NCBI GenBank assembly: GCA_033439265.1 | Contig: JAVTVX010000020.1 | Span: 1,183,001 to 1,247,000, forward strand | Length of the DNA: 64,000 nucleotides | DNA from: Dillenia suffruticosa | Lineage: Eukaryota; Streptophyta; Magnoliopsida; Dilleniales; Dilleniaceae | Direction of reading: 5' to 3' | In this document: one piece after another, positions 29,937 to 41,352 of the stretch | Position numbering within the stretch: position 1 is the stretch's first letter | Layout of the letters: every line of letters begins with the position of its first letter | The notes under the pieces: generated by a model | Seen by the model: the letters and a program-made list of their open reading frames with translations, nothing else | Database searches by the model: none | Told to the model about the DNA's origin: nothing | Made by a program: the position numbers and the translations under genes

Positions 29937-31165
29937 TGTTACAATCCGTTCTAGAGGGGAAAAAATATATATATAGAAAGAGATAGAAAAATAAGAGAGA
30001 GAAAGAGCTAGAGATAGAAAGAGAGAGAAAAACCCACAGAAAGAAAACCAAAGAGAAAGCAGAATATTCTCAATTTTATTTTATATTTAATTTAATTTTT
30101 ACACTATCTATTTATATTATTTTTTCTAACCACTCATTAACCACTAAGCAATTCCCCTAACTATCTATTTATATTATCAAAACTATTAATTAATGTTTCA
30201 GTTTATGATTAACTACTCGATATAATTATTACAATATTTTTCCCTGAAGACATGTTTGTCCCCAAGAATGAAAAATCAAAAATTAAGATTTTGAATTCAT
30301 GAATTTTGAATCAAGGATTATATTTGTATTAAAAGATAAGGTGATGTAAATGAATATAAAATGTGATTTGAGATGCAAAAAGAGTAACGGAAAAAAAGTG
30401 GAGACGAGAAATGTTGAGATAGATCTTTCTTGAATTAGTTTTTAATAGATAATTTTTTTTGATAAATTTTAAAAATTCAATTATTAGAAGACTTGGTAAA
30501 AAGTCATTATTAATATGTTCTTTTTTTGTCATTTATCACCCTTCTTCCATTGTCAATTTATCTTTGTTAGGAGTAGATAAAATGAAAAATTCATAAAGTG
30601 TATCAATATCTTGTACTTCATGCTTTTCTATCTGATTTCTTTTTATTTTCTTACTCACTTTTTATCAAAGTATTGATATGTTTATCGATACCAAACATTT
30701 TAAATATATGTGTCATGAAAGCGTCTATTCTTTTGTCATGTTCCTTCCATTCATGCCTACAAATTTCTCTTTATTTTTATATTCTTTAAACCAATCATAT
30801 TCTGTTATTGATTATACAAAAAATCGTATATTCTGATATCAATTTATAACAATTCACTTTAGAGAGAGGAAAAAATGTATAGGGAGAGAGATAGAAAGAG
30901 GAGAGAGACAAAGAGAGAGATTTGAGAGATAGGGAGAGAAAGACTAGAGAGAAAGTGAGAGCATTATCAATTTCATTTCATATCTAATTCATTTGTTACA
31001 CCATCTATTTATATTATTTTTTCTAATCACTCACTGATCACTAACTAATTTCCCTAATTATTTAACTATTCAATTACTAATTTTCTAATTTATTAACTAT
31101 TAAAATTATCATAATTATTAATTAATATTTCTAATTTTGATTAATTATTGATCATAATTATTACA
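29937..31165 (-). mobile_element. Small LTR element, TRIM-like or internally reduced Gypsy derivative
   Basis: A fossil on the minus strand, about 1.2 kb. Two similar LTRs of about 300-320 bp lie at about 29937-30235 and 30846-31165. Inside the right LTR is a sequence like the initiator-Met primer-binding site (tgatatcaga on the minus strand). Inside the left LTR is a purine-rich stretch preceded by ggggacaaacatgtctt. A five-base match (tcgtg) lies at both outer edges. The internal region is only about 600 bp and has no coding capacity, so the element is non-autonomous. The LTRs are clearly diverged, suggesting age. The end of tandem unit 2 falls inside it. Confidence 0.65.
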
Positions 31166-33546
31166 TCGTGTTACAAAGTGGGCCAAACCCAAGCAATATG
31201 CCTGCCATAGGCCGAAGCCCACTTCTGTCCAAGAGAGGCCCATATCTCAGAAAATGTAAAGATAATACATTGGAATAATTCGTTAAAAATAGATAATTTT
31301 TACTTTTTTTCATTTTTTTAAATTTTTATAGAGAAAATACATTAAATCGAAGAAAAAAACGTAGAAATGGAAACAAATTCTGAACCTTATCATTTTTTTT
31401 GTTACGATTTGAACTTAGATCATTGAGTCGGTGAAAGAGTATTGTGACCATTAGACTATCATCTTGAGGACGAACCTTACCATATGGAATGGCCAGGAAT
31501 GACAGACTGGCAGACCCAAACGCCTAGATTAAAAGAAGCATTTTTTAATTAAAATTCAGATTCAAATGAAAATAAAATTTTCAACTTTTTATTTAAACCA
31601 TTTTATGAACTTATGGAAATAAATATAAATAGAATATTAATAAATTATAATTCAATTAATATTAATTCTGATCTCCTAAAAATGTTGGGTTTAAAATTTT
31701 TTATATTAAAAAGTAAAAATAAAATTGAATTATGACAGCAGAAATTAGTTGGTTGAAACAAATAATCGAGAGTAGGTGGGTGGTGGAAAGTAACAGCGGA
31801 TGAAAATGTAAAAAGCATTGATTCTTCGATTGATTGATTTGTTTCGCTTTAGTACAGTTTTAAGGTTTTCTAAGTTCTTAGTAAAACCAATATAAATAAA
31901 TTAACTAATAATATAAAATAAACCATAATTTTAGCCTCCTATAATCGAATCAAACTTGGTTCGATTTACTCTGTTCAAAAAATTAAGACTGAATTTAATT
32001 AAAATTATAAAAAGATTTTACCAAAAAAATTGTGGTTTAATATAATTATGATTTTAGGCTTTTTATAGGGAACTTCATTTCTTATTTGTAATATTTTATT
32101 TTTTAATTATTTATTTTTATTTGTATAAAAAGATTATTTATAAAAAAAATAAAATATAGACGAATTAAGTTAATTTAAAGTAAGTTGAGACTTTCAAACA
32201 AGTATTAATATTATTGATTATAGCGGGTGAAATAATTTGCACTTGTACATTCACTGATAGTTAAGTCCTATCATACGTCTCTAATGGAATTTAAAATAAT
32301 AAAATTATAAAATAATAAAATTAAATAAATTATAAAACAAATAAATTAAATTTTATATATTCGTTGTTTAGGTAATTTAAATTTATTTTCTGTTAAATTT
32401 TGGAAAAAGTTGATTCGATTGGGTTCACTGTTCCATCGTCATTTATGATGGGAGGGAAGAACTAAAACAAGTAAGAGTTGATACTTTGCCGTGCCAATCC
32501 GATACTCCCCTCTTTGCTCCCCCAAACTGAAAATAGCACAAAGCTCGTGAGTGCGAGCAAGAACTTGGACGGCAAGGAAAGGGGTTCGTCACATGACTTT
32601 AGCACCAAAAGATGCATTCGGCTGCATGGCCATGACCCATTACTTTATTAGAAAAAGAAAAAATCTCATATCATTTTTAGCTTCTGGTTATTTTAATTTA
32701 ATCACAGCTGTCTCAGATATTTCTCAGTCGTGCTCACGAGTCATAACCCACTTGGTGAACTAGCACTTCTTGATGCGCTCGTCTCGCCTCACTGGCTCAC
32801 CGCACTCAACAGCCAACCCTCGGCTCGTTTTCACCTCCAAGGAGGGAGGAATTCAAGGAAAGTCAAAAAAACCGACGGTCAATATTCCTTTTTAAGGAAG
32901 TAGTGGATTCGACATTCAATTCTAAAGTCTTCTCGAATGAACCAGCCACCCCGTCCTGATTGTGCCACGTCATCACACACCCGTCTGATTGCTGGGTCCT
33001 ACATCTCATTTCTCTGCAAGCGACAAAAACTCAGAACGGGTTGCTGAGATGTCACCATTTCGTGCTTGTGAAATCAGAGCCACAAGTTCATACTAACATT
33101 TTTACCCTGCTCGCGCTTGGAAGCGCGTAGACTGTCTTCATCTTCAACCCCGCCGAATCGTTCTCATGAAGGGGCTTACGTAACTAAATCCCAAATAATC
33201 ACGAGGGGAGTTCTGGCGCAGTCTCTTCTTTCTCGGTTTACAACAAACTTTGAGAATTTCTATATTTCTTATTCCCTATTACACCACCCATGAAGCTAAA
33301 ATGATGATGATGATCACCACAAAATGATTAACTATAAGAATCATTCAAAATCCAAAACTCTCCGACTATCACTCAAAAAACACGAATCACGAGAGAGAAA
33401 GAGATGAAGGAAGGCGTTCGAAAAACACATTCATAATCTAATACTAAATAATGAATCTAAACGACGAAACTCGAAAATCCGAAGCCTAGCTAATAAATGC
33501 GGAGGGCTTTGACTTTCTTCTAGAATTCGATAGAGCTTACATTTGC
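31166..33546. other. Intergenic region right of the duplicated block
   Basis: Mostly AT-rich without a gene. Around 31390-31470 a T-run followed by ttgaacttagatcattgag and gaccattagactatc could be a reversed SINE relic, but it is too weak to call. From about 33.1 kb on the DNA is likely the 3' UTR and downstream flank of the ATL23-like gene. Confidence 0.5.
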
Positions 33547-33933
33547 TCAACATGGACTATCGTCAGGATTCTCAAGCAAAGGTCCAAGCTTAGATCGACA
33601 AATTGGACAAACAGCATGCTTAGAAAGCCAAGCATCGGCGCATTCAACGTGAAACCCATGATTGCAACCGGGAAACAACCTAGCCGGTTGATCATTCCCT
33701 ATATCATCAAGACAAACAGAGCACTCTGTTCCCAGAACCAACTCTTTTCCGGTCACCTTCGGCACTTTCTCCAGCTGCGAAGCGGACAATCCCTTCTCCG
33801 CTTTCGGCTTCACCGGAATCTGAAACTCGTAGTTTGAAAGCGCAGAGTACCATAAAAGACACATGTAAATTAGGAACACTACGGTCAATCCGGCGCAGGG
33901 TAGGAACAGAACTAAAAACAGCGCGAGTAACAT
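33547..33933 (-). CDS. ATL23: RING-H2 finger protein, ATL23-like E3 ubiquitin ligase
   Basis: A single-exon gene of 128 aa, typical of the intronless ATL family. Residues 1-30 form one membrane segment (LFLVLFLPCAGLTVVFLIY). A GLSASQLEKVPKV stretch matches the conserved GLD region of ATLs. The RING-H2 finger follows (TECSVCLDDI, PGCNHGFHVECADAWL, CPICRSKLGP). The short C-terminus after the finger and the final DDSPC resemble ATL23. The predicted function is ubiquitin transfer from an E2 to membrane-proximal targets; the targets are unknown. The ATG at 33933 puts the membrane segment at the N-terminus as expected. The gene looks intact. Confidence 0.93.
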   Translation of the reverse strand: MLLALFLVLFLPCAGLTVVFLIYMCLLWYSALSNYEFQIPVKPKAEKGLSASQLEKVPKVTGKELVLGTECSVCLDDIGNDQPARLFPGCNHGFHVECADAWLSKHAVCPICRSKLGPLLENPDDSPC

Positions 33934-33981
33934 CGTCGATGCCAGAATTGCAGGAATCTTCCAAAAACGACTCGTTTTCGC

Positions 33982-34018
33982 AGGCGAAAGGCGAAAGGCG
34001 AAAGGCGAAATGCGAAAG
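33982..34018. repeat. 8-bp minisatellite in the ATL23-like 5' region
   Basis: About four units of ggcgaaag (the last one changed to tgcgaaag) lie about 50-85 bp upstream of the ATG, probably in the 5' leader. Confidence 0.9.
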
Positions 34019-35280
34019 TTTCCCCCCTTCCTTTTTCTCTCTCTTTCAGGTTCAGGGTGGATTGTGACGAAGAAAATGAGAGAAAAATAAGAAGTGAAGT
34101 GCAGTACGCACCACCATGGCGCACACTATAGACAAAGATGAAATTCAGGGGATGGGACTGAGTGGTAACTGGTAAATAAAAACGAAGGAGAGGGTAGGTG
34201 TTGTTAGAATTTAGGTAATATTGTTTTGGTAGAATCTGAAGGGTGATTTGGGAAGGGAGGGTTTATCAAAGGGCGTGGGTGATGACGTGGATTGGTTGGA
34301 TTTGGGAGGTAACGGATATATCGGGAAGGAACAGAGCAGAAAAGGGTGTGTGTGAATGTGTTTCTATCGAGGGGTTTTAAAGAAGGCAAGCGAAGGAAGA
34401 GACGAGACTACTCCATGAAAGAGAGAGAGAGAGAGGCAGAGAGTCCCAAAAACGGTGATGGCAGATGCTGTTTTATAGCTCCATGACATTTGCTCTCTGT
34501 CCAACACTTACGTGCAGTTGTTTTTATTGTGATTAGAACATGCACAGTTTCAGTTATAGGGCCACACAGCGACACCGGGCGATTGACTTCTGCTGGAGCC
34601 GCAAGCAAGACATGTTACTTTCCGCTCTTTCAGCTTTCAGGTTTCACAGACTAATTCCTGGATTTAATAATATTTGGACATGTGATTTTTCTACCGCCTC
34701 ACAGTTGATTCATACTCACGCTCCATGGCAGTTGATTCATACTCATGTTCCATGGCAGTTGATTCATACTCATATCCACGTGGCATCAGATGCTCCACAT
34801 CCGCAAGGTCATTCTAAAATCATAGCTTTCAACAGCATTCAAGCCGCTGGGGACAGTGATTTTTTTTGGCATCACCAAACCAAGCGAATGAGATAGGTGT
34901 TGCCAAATTCTGCTCACTTATCTATTTTAAAATATTTAATTTAAATCATAACTATCATTTTAAAATTAATATATCATGATAGTTCTATAAAAAGTTAAAA
35001 CAGTGATAATATATATTTTTATCATTTCTAAATATTTGGACCCCGATTTTTATAAACAATTTCCTTTCTCTATGCTCTCCTAAATTTATAAATTTACTGT
35101 CAAATGATTTTATCAATATATTAAATCTTTTTAAATTATAATAAAACAGATATCGAGAGAGTTTTACTCTTTAAAAACTTTACCTGACTCAAATTGAAAT
35201 CGGATCCAATATGTTTATCGAATATTTATTTATATATATTAAAAAAAAAAACTTTTTAACTAAGTTGCTGTTAAACCTTG
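34019..35280. other. Upstream region of the ATL23-like gene and spacer
   Basis: Promoter-side DNA of the minus-strand ATL23-like gene, including pyrimidine/purine-rich leader sequence and a short GA run (34419-34434). A 27-bp repeat array lies at 34702-34782. I see no gene. Confidence 0.5.
34702..34782. repeat. 27-bp tandem repeat, three units
   Basis: Each unit starts cagttgattcatactca. Units begin at 34702, 34729 and 34756, and the third is diverged at its end. An open frame runs through them but resembles no protein I know. Confidence 0.93.
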
Positions 35281-35590
35281 TTACATGGTTGTAAATTCCC
35301 ATAGTTTTCTCTTGGCCGGCTGGAGCTGTCAACTTGGCTACGAGTGGGTGCATTATTTCCTTTTGAGGATCAGTTTTTGGCATCAAGTTATCCATATATC
35401 TTTGACAAGACATACTTATAGGAATGGTTGTAAATTCCCATAGTTTTCTCTTGGCCGGCTGGAGCAGTCAACTTTAATGTCCATTCTTCTGAATTGCAAT
35501 GTTGATATATGGCTACGAGTGGGTGCATTATTTCCTTTTGAGGATCAGTTTTTGGCATCAAGTTATCCATATATCTTTGACAAGACATAC
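35281..35590. repeat. Tandem duplication of about 136-170 bp
   Basis: The phrase ttgtaaattcccatagtttt starts near 35289 and again near 35425. Each copy ends tatctttgacaagacatac. The second copy has about 34 extra bases in its middle. Each copy holds an open stretch on the minus strand (MDNLMPKTDPQKEIMHPLV) that looks peptide-like, but I do not recognise it. Confidence 0.9.
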
Positions 35591-37131
35591 CGATAGGAAT
35601 GGTTACAAATTACATATTTTTCTCTTTCAAGGCCCACGAATTTACTAACGATGTATTAACTCTGCAGCAAGATGTTGTTTAAGTCGGGAATTATGAAAGC
35701 AACTTTTTTTTGTTTTTTCAAATGTTATTTTGAAAGCAATTCTACATGAAATTTTGTAACATTCCCGTTGCCATAGATACCGATGTAATTATTAGCCGTT
35801 AAATTATCAAAAGTTACCCAACATTTTTTCATCCCTTTTCATAAGAAATTATGATCATTCGACGATAATCCAACAATAAGCAACTCCGAGCATATTAACA
35901 ATCACTTGGAGGGTAGAAAAATCCCCAATGATGTAGCTTTTATCTTTTTTTTTTTTTTATTAGCAACGGAAATCTTGATGATATAGCTTTGAGATGGCCA
36001 TATTCTAGAAAATTCTTCCATTTCTCTACCAATCACCTATGGGGAAAAATAGATGGGTGGAAGAGAACATTCATGCAATTAACTTTCCAACCTACCCAAT
36101 ACTGCAATGTTCCTTCAAAATCCTGTTCTCCCAAGTGTGCCGTAGTTTCCAGTATTGACATGCTTTCTCTGGTGAGGTGTCTGGGACCCTAAGTCACATC
36201 CTTACGTTTGATGCCATTCACATTGTGACAAACAATTTAATGAAACTTCTCGTTTTGCTGTTTTTAGGTATTGTATAATTTCTCTTCTTTCCTTTTTGTT
36301 CTTCTTCACATACTGGGGGCTGATTCAATTTCATTTTTGCTCTAATAATAGGACTAAGAAAATGATGAAAATGTATATACTCACCAGTCATGCGGCAACA
36401 TCTTGCAACCCACTTCAAGTGCTTTAAAAGAAAGCCTTTCTCACCTCCAAACAGATCATATTCTGGGACATCAAATCATATGCATGTTTTTCTTCAATTT
36501 TCTTCGGATGGTCTTTTCTCTGCATCAGTAATTGCTAGAAATGTTGAGGTATCCGAATGTTCAGATCAACTAACAGAGAAAGATTCTTGCCTTGTCCCAG
36601 CTGGCATTTATCAAAGGCAGTTGTCACTCCGTAGCCCGGCGCCATTACTATCATCTTTTTTTAGTTAGAATTACCTTGTTCAGAATTGAATCTCAAATCA
36701 TATAGAGAAAAAGATATCCATCCTTTACCTTCTTCAAGCTGCAAAATAGAAGAAAACAGACTCATCTTAGATATTTCTCAATTCTTTAAGCTGCCAAGAG
36801 AGTAAAAAGCAGGGGAGAAAATACTGATTATCTACTATGCCCGCTGGAATTCTGATCAATATACTCCTGATCACAAGCCTCAACCACGCCTATTTCAATA
36901 CTGCAAAATCAGTATTGGTTTAGACACATTGAACCGAGAGGCACCCGCTGAATTTTGCTTGTCTCGAAATGGACATGGCTACTCTAGCCAGGAAATATTC
37001 TTGTTTCCTCACCCGGGTAGAGCATTATTATCATGATTAATGTCACAATACGTATGGACTCAATTGCATAGTGCAAAATTATCTTCTTCTCAGTATGGTG
37101 TGCTTGGTAGAGTTTGCACATATTTGAGTTG
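35591..37131. other. Intergenic region, no gene recognised
   Basis: Base composition is more balanced than in the spacers further left. An open stretch on the plus strand near 36390-36668 (containing FSSDGLFSASVIARNVEVSE) has some protein-like character, but I cannot match it to a family. The right part is the 3' side of the PPR relic. Confidence 0.4.
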
Positions 37132-38490
37132 CCAGGAATGATCCCTGCTAGAGCGAAGCTCATCCTTAAAATGATGAAGCCCATTAGCAAATATCACAGA
37201 TATTGTTTTACGTTCAATGATAAGCATAAAATCAATAAAAGAATGGCAGTCACTGCCCATCTTTGTCATTAAAAAAGAAGACCAATTATCTTTTTGTTTG
37301 TCCATACCTCAAAGCACATAGTCAGTGGAAAGAAAATATCCTGCCTCCCTCATCTTCAAGATCAAATAATTTGGCTTTCAAAAGCGTCTTGTTCATCTGA
37401 GTACGTGTTCTGCCTCCTGGCAAAAGGTTGTGCTCTGTTTCTTGATCTCAGACCAACTGCAACCAGGCTTTCCAGAATCTCATCTTCAAAATATACATTG
37501 ATCAAAATAATCGTATTTTTGTTTCAGTGGTCCTAGCCCAAAGGGTTTATAAGCTGCAGTCTCACCTAAATCTAAGTGAATACGGCAGAACTTGGCCAAG
37601 TCCCCTTCACACGCAAGCATCAGGTTTGATAGGCATAAGCTGAGCACATTCACAAGTCACAGCCTTTCCAACAGAATTAAGAACCTCATTACTGTGATCC
37701 TGGGACATGCTATTGAAATACCCTCAGGATCAATGTTCTTCGGTCAGGCCCTGAATGCTGCATGCTGTTAGCAGAGAAGAGACTCTAAATGTAGGCAGGC
37801 TTCTGCACACACAGCATAGAAAATCCAGATAGCTTCTTTAGCAGCTTAGCTTTCCAAAGCCTTCAATTTGCTCCCATAATCCTGTATTAGACATCTAACG
37901 GAAACAAGCACAGGGAACTCCAATTCTTCCACAAGTTTGCATACGTATCACTTAATGCACTGCCAGCATACAAGTTGTTGAAAATTCCAGTCCCAAGAGT
38001 GAAGAAGTATTCCAACATGCAGGTAGAAGGCAGGAACTGAATTTGGATTAATACGAGAACTTTGCATCTCTCTGAAAAGCTTCACTACTTAATCTTCTTC
38101 CTACTTTGACTTCAACAAGGAAGCATTTATATGTCCAGTTGCATCCCTCGATCCTTAGCTTGTTTAGGAAGACCACTTATTGACAGTCTATTGTTAAATT
38201 CAGGACATAGTATCTAACATAAAAACCTTCTACCTTAACTGCTAGATTTTAAGGTAGAAGTCAATTCTTTTCTTAATATAGTATCAATTCTGGGGATGGT
38301 ATAGAAACATGAAGCGTAAGTTCTCTCCTAATTCCCATTATTAGTATATCGCAGTTTGACCAGCGTGGCAACGCACTCTTCATGTCCAGGCCCCTGCGGA
38401 TCGCATCCACAACCCATGAAAACGAATCTCGATCCCCAAACTCAGATGCTCCAGATTTCCAAACACATGAGTTGCTTTTGTATTGCATAA
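37132..38490 (-). pseudogene. PPR protein, PLS-DYW class, decayed
   Basis: Minus-strand fragments follow the order of a plant PPR-DYW protein. There is a PPR motif with KLFREMQSSRINPNS near 38.05 kb and the E-region phrases MPIKPDACV and HLDLGETAAYKPFGL near 37.55-37.63 kb. KPGCSWSEIKK, REAGYFLSTDYVL and the end of the DYW domain (GSDCHSFIDF, FANGLHHFKDEL, SRDHSW at 37132) follow. Intact members are organelle RNA editing factors. Here the frame changes repeatedly, there are several stops, and the final DYW reads DHSW, so it cannot make the protein. The start is not found. Confidence 0.85.
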
Positions 38491-40229
38491 AACAGCATCT
38501 TGGTCTCGGCTACACGCCCGCTAATAATGACATCCAGTAAAAGCACCACAAGTTCTAACATTTGGTCAATCATTTTATCAAACACTGTCGGGGCATAACT
38601 TAATTGATTGTATTCCACTTAATAAAGCAGAGGCCAGTTTTGAGAACGGGACATCGAGGTTGTAGTGCTGGTAAGAATGAAGTGGCTGTTGAATTGACGT
38701 TGGAAATTTTGTACCGCAGAGAACTCATACGTCAGCAAAATGTCAGGATGGTCGTGACATGAGGCAGTTCGTGGTGCTGGGTGGACTAAAAGATAATATT
38801 TTATACAGCATTAAAATTAATAAAAAAATATAAAATTTAGTGATTTTAAACTGATAAGTGTCTTTTAAATTAAATAAAAAAATTTAAAAATATGTTAGAT
38901 TTGATCCGTATACAATTAATTTTAGAGAAAATAAATGCCTCAAAATTATCCGACATGTTTTAAATCGAATTTATTCAAATTCAATATAATTATTAAAAGT
39001 TGATATTTTATTAAAAAATAATCAGAATATTACGTAAAAAAAAGAGAAATTATGGCAACAATTTATTTTAAAAAATAATATATTATGCAATACAATATTT
39101 TAAGTTCTAGCCTCCATCCAAATAAAGTAACAAAATTATATACTCCATCTGTTTTCTCTTTGATGTCACCTTTAGAATTGTATTTTTTTTTTATTTTACT
39201 TTCATTGTAATTTTAGAAAATCAATAAAGTATTAATTATTTTATTTTCAACTTTATATTTTTCTCTGATTATCTCCGCTAAAAACTTTATTGTTATTGAC
39301 TTCTTCTACCTTTTTCATAGTCTATCATATGTCTCACTTTTTTGTAATCTAATATTTGTCTCACTTATTTTGCTTGTCTTAATGGCTATTTTTTCTAAAA
39401 TTGTGATTATTTTATTTATTTTAATTTTTTTATGTAAAAACATTAAAAAAAACATTTTAAGTGAAACAAATTAAGTATTTTTTTAATAGAATTTTCTGTA
39501 ATTTCCATAAATACCGAGACAGGAAATAGCGGCAATTGATGGTAATCTTCCAAAATTTTTTGCAACTTTTTTATATCAACTAATTAAAATGAATCAATAC
39601 AAATAGAATTAGCGAAATAACCTAATCTACATATGTAGGTTAAGTGGGTTAATGGATCAATTCAAGTTTTCCATCTCTCTTAACCCTAAAATTGACCAAA
39701 GCAAAGTCAAATAAAATTAATTTCAGCTGACTAGAACAATCAAATTCTTTAAATGAGCATATCAATTTATTAAGACTGATATTTAATTACTTGGAAATGT
39801 TATTTTAGGATTATTAATGAAAATATTTGTAATTTTCAGGATTAATAACCAAAGTAATCAAGTTCGATTGAACTGAGATGTTGTATTACTACACTACAAC
39901 ACGTAGGCTTATGGATCAAAGTTGCTTTTATTACCTCCTTAATATTGCTTATATTTCTTTTGACCCAACAAAAAATTATATTACATTTATCTTTAATTTC
40001 AAATTCTAATAATATTTTACTTGAAAATGTACTAAGTTTATGAAAAGTGCAATTAGTTATAAAAAAATTACAGGACAAATGTGACATAAAAAATATTTAA
40101 AAATTTTAGATTTTTTTTTTTTGTTGAAATTTCTATTCAAAATTTGCATGATACGGTTATATTTAGTTAGTTTACGACCACGTGAAACTAATTTTTGAAA
40201 ACTATTGTAAAAAATAAATATATATATCT
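38491..40229. other. AT-rich spacer
   Basis: AT-rich DNA between the PPR relic and the pyrimidine-rich tract. I see no gene, RNA or clear element. Confidence 0.55.
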
Positions 40230-40790
40230 TTGGCCGTCGCGTTCCTCCTCTGTCTCTCTCTCCCTCCCCCCTCCGCCCTCCGCTCCTCCCCTCTGTCTCT
40301 CTCCCTTCCCCCTCCACCCCTCGCTCCTCCCCTCTTTCTTTCTCTCTCCCCTCTGCCCCCGCCGCATTCATCCCCTCTTTCTCTCTCTTCCGCAGCTCTC
40401 CCTTCTTTCTCTCTATCCCTCCCCCAACGGACCCCCCGCCGCCCTCCCCTCTTTCTCTCCCTCCCTCCCTCCTCCGCGGCCCTCCCCTCTTTCTCTCTCT
40501 TCCGCAGCTCTCCCTTCTTTCTCTCTATCCCTCCCCCAACGGACCCCCCGCCGCCCTCCCCTCTTTCTCTCCCTCCCTCCCTCCTCCGCGGCCCTCCCCT
40601 CTCTCTCCCTCCTCCTTCGCACCCTGTCGTGGTCCTCCCCTCTCTCTCTCCTTCCCCCTCAGTCCCCCGCCGCACTCCTCCCTCCCCCTCTGCCGCTCCG
40701 CCGCTCCGCCGCTCCGCCGCTCCGCCGCTCTCCTTCCCTCTCTCTCCCCTCCCCTGTGGACTCCCCTCTCTCTCTCTCTCTCATTGGAGA
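40230..40790. repeat. Pyrimidine-rich tract with 113-bp tandem duplication
   Basis: About 560 bp of nearly pure C/T on the plus strand, GC-rich in an otherwise AT-rich region. Within it a unit of about 113 bp is repeated (ttccgcagctctcccttctt starts at 40388 and 40501). At about 40693-40731 an 8-bp unit (gccgctcc) is repeated about five times. Long open frames on both strands are a result of the simple composition (Ser/Pro/Leu on one strand, Arg/Glu/Gly on the other). Confidence 0.93.
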
Positions 40791-41056
40791 TTTTGTCGGA
40801 TTTTTAACTTTCGATTAATGTGGGTTAAAAATAGAAATATTTTTTTGTTTGGGTTATTTAATTTTTTTTTTTATTTTTAGTTATTTCGAAAGATAACCCC
40901 GGAAAGGCAGTTTGAATTCGTCATGTGCGAGGAAACACCCATAAGTACGTCAGATCAGAGTGACCAGACCAGACCTGTTCGAGTCCGGTTCGGTTCTCGT
41001 GGACCGGATAAGGCGGTAGGATATGGACCGGAGAGAGTTTGGGAAGGTAGTGGTAC

Positions 41057-41064
41057 TATATAAA
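41057..41064 (+). promoter_or_regulatory. TATA box of the ALBA-like gene
   Basis: The octamer tatataaa lies about 290 bp before the ATG. A 5' UTR of about 160 bases, a 5' UTR intron (about 41246-41340) and the ATG at 41353 fit a start site some 30 bp downstream of this box. Confidence 0.7.
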
Positions 41065-41166
41065 GAAAGGGGCCTCGCATGAGGCGGGATTAGGGCTTAA
41101 AGAGAAAGAACAGACGAAAGCCTGAGAAGAGGGTTCTTCTTCTTCCTTTTGGTGGCGTACCCACAG

Positions 41167-41301
41167 AAACCCTAGCCTCTCTCTTTATCTTTATATCTCT
41201 CTTTCTATCCTCGTCTTCAGAAACCCTAGAAGGGCAAAACAATAGGTAAGACAAAATGAAACTGTAGTTCTCATTCCTATTTTGGTGGGGTTAAACCCTA
41301 G
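41167..41301 (+). promoter_or_regulatory. Three telo-box motifs in the ALBA-like 5' region
   Basis: The motif aaaccctag occurs at 41167, 41221 and 41293. In plants this motif is common near the start sites of ribosomal-protein and translation genes and in their 5' UTRs and first introns. The third copy is in the predicted 5' UTR intron. Confidence 0.65.
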
Positions 41302-41352
41302 ATTAGGTTTTTCTGAAGTGGTTGTTTTTGTTGGGTGCAGTGCAGAGAGAAG

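Larger units (their letters stand above)
22402..30395. repeat. Tandem duplication, unit 2 (about 8.0 kb)
   Basis: This is the second copy of the block at 14078-22080, in the same orientation. It differs by a local triplication at 23401-24805, a shorter Copia remnant, microsatellite length changes and many small indels. At its right end the LTR element continues past 30395, while in unit 1 it is cut off. Confidence 0.93.

Noticed and set aside
32551-32763. Open stretch on the plus strand left of the ATL23-like gene
   Set aside because: No known domain, composition like the surrounding spacer, and no splice partners.
34702-34782. CRISPR-like spacing of 27-bp units
   Set aside because: The units are directly adjacent without unique spacers, and the genome is a plant. 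It is a minisatellite.
36390-36668. Plus-strand open stretch containing FSSDGLFSASVIARN
   Set aside because: It has some protein-like composition but no family I can name, and no flanking exons or promoter signals.
40195-40880. Open frames of over 150 codons on both strands
   Set aside because: They arise from the nearly pure C/T composition, contain only Ser/Pro/Leu or Arg/Glu/Gly and overlap one another on both strands. No domain or start context supports them.
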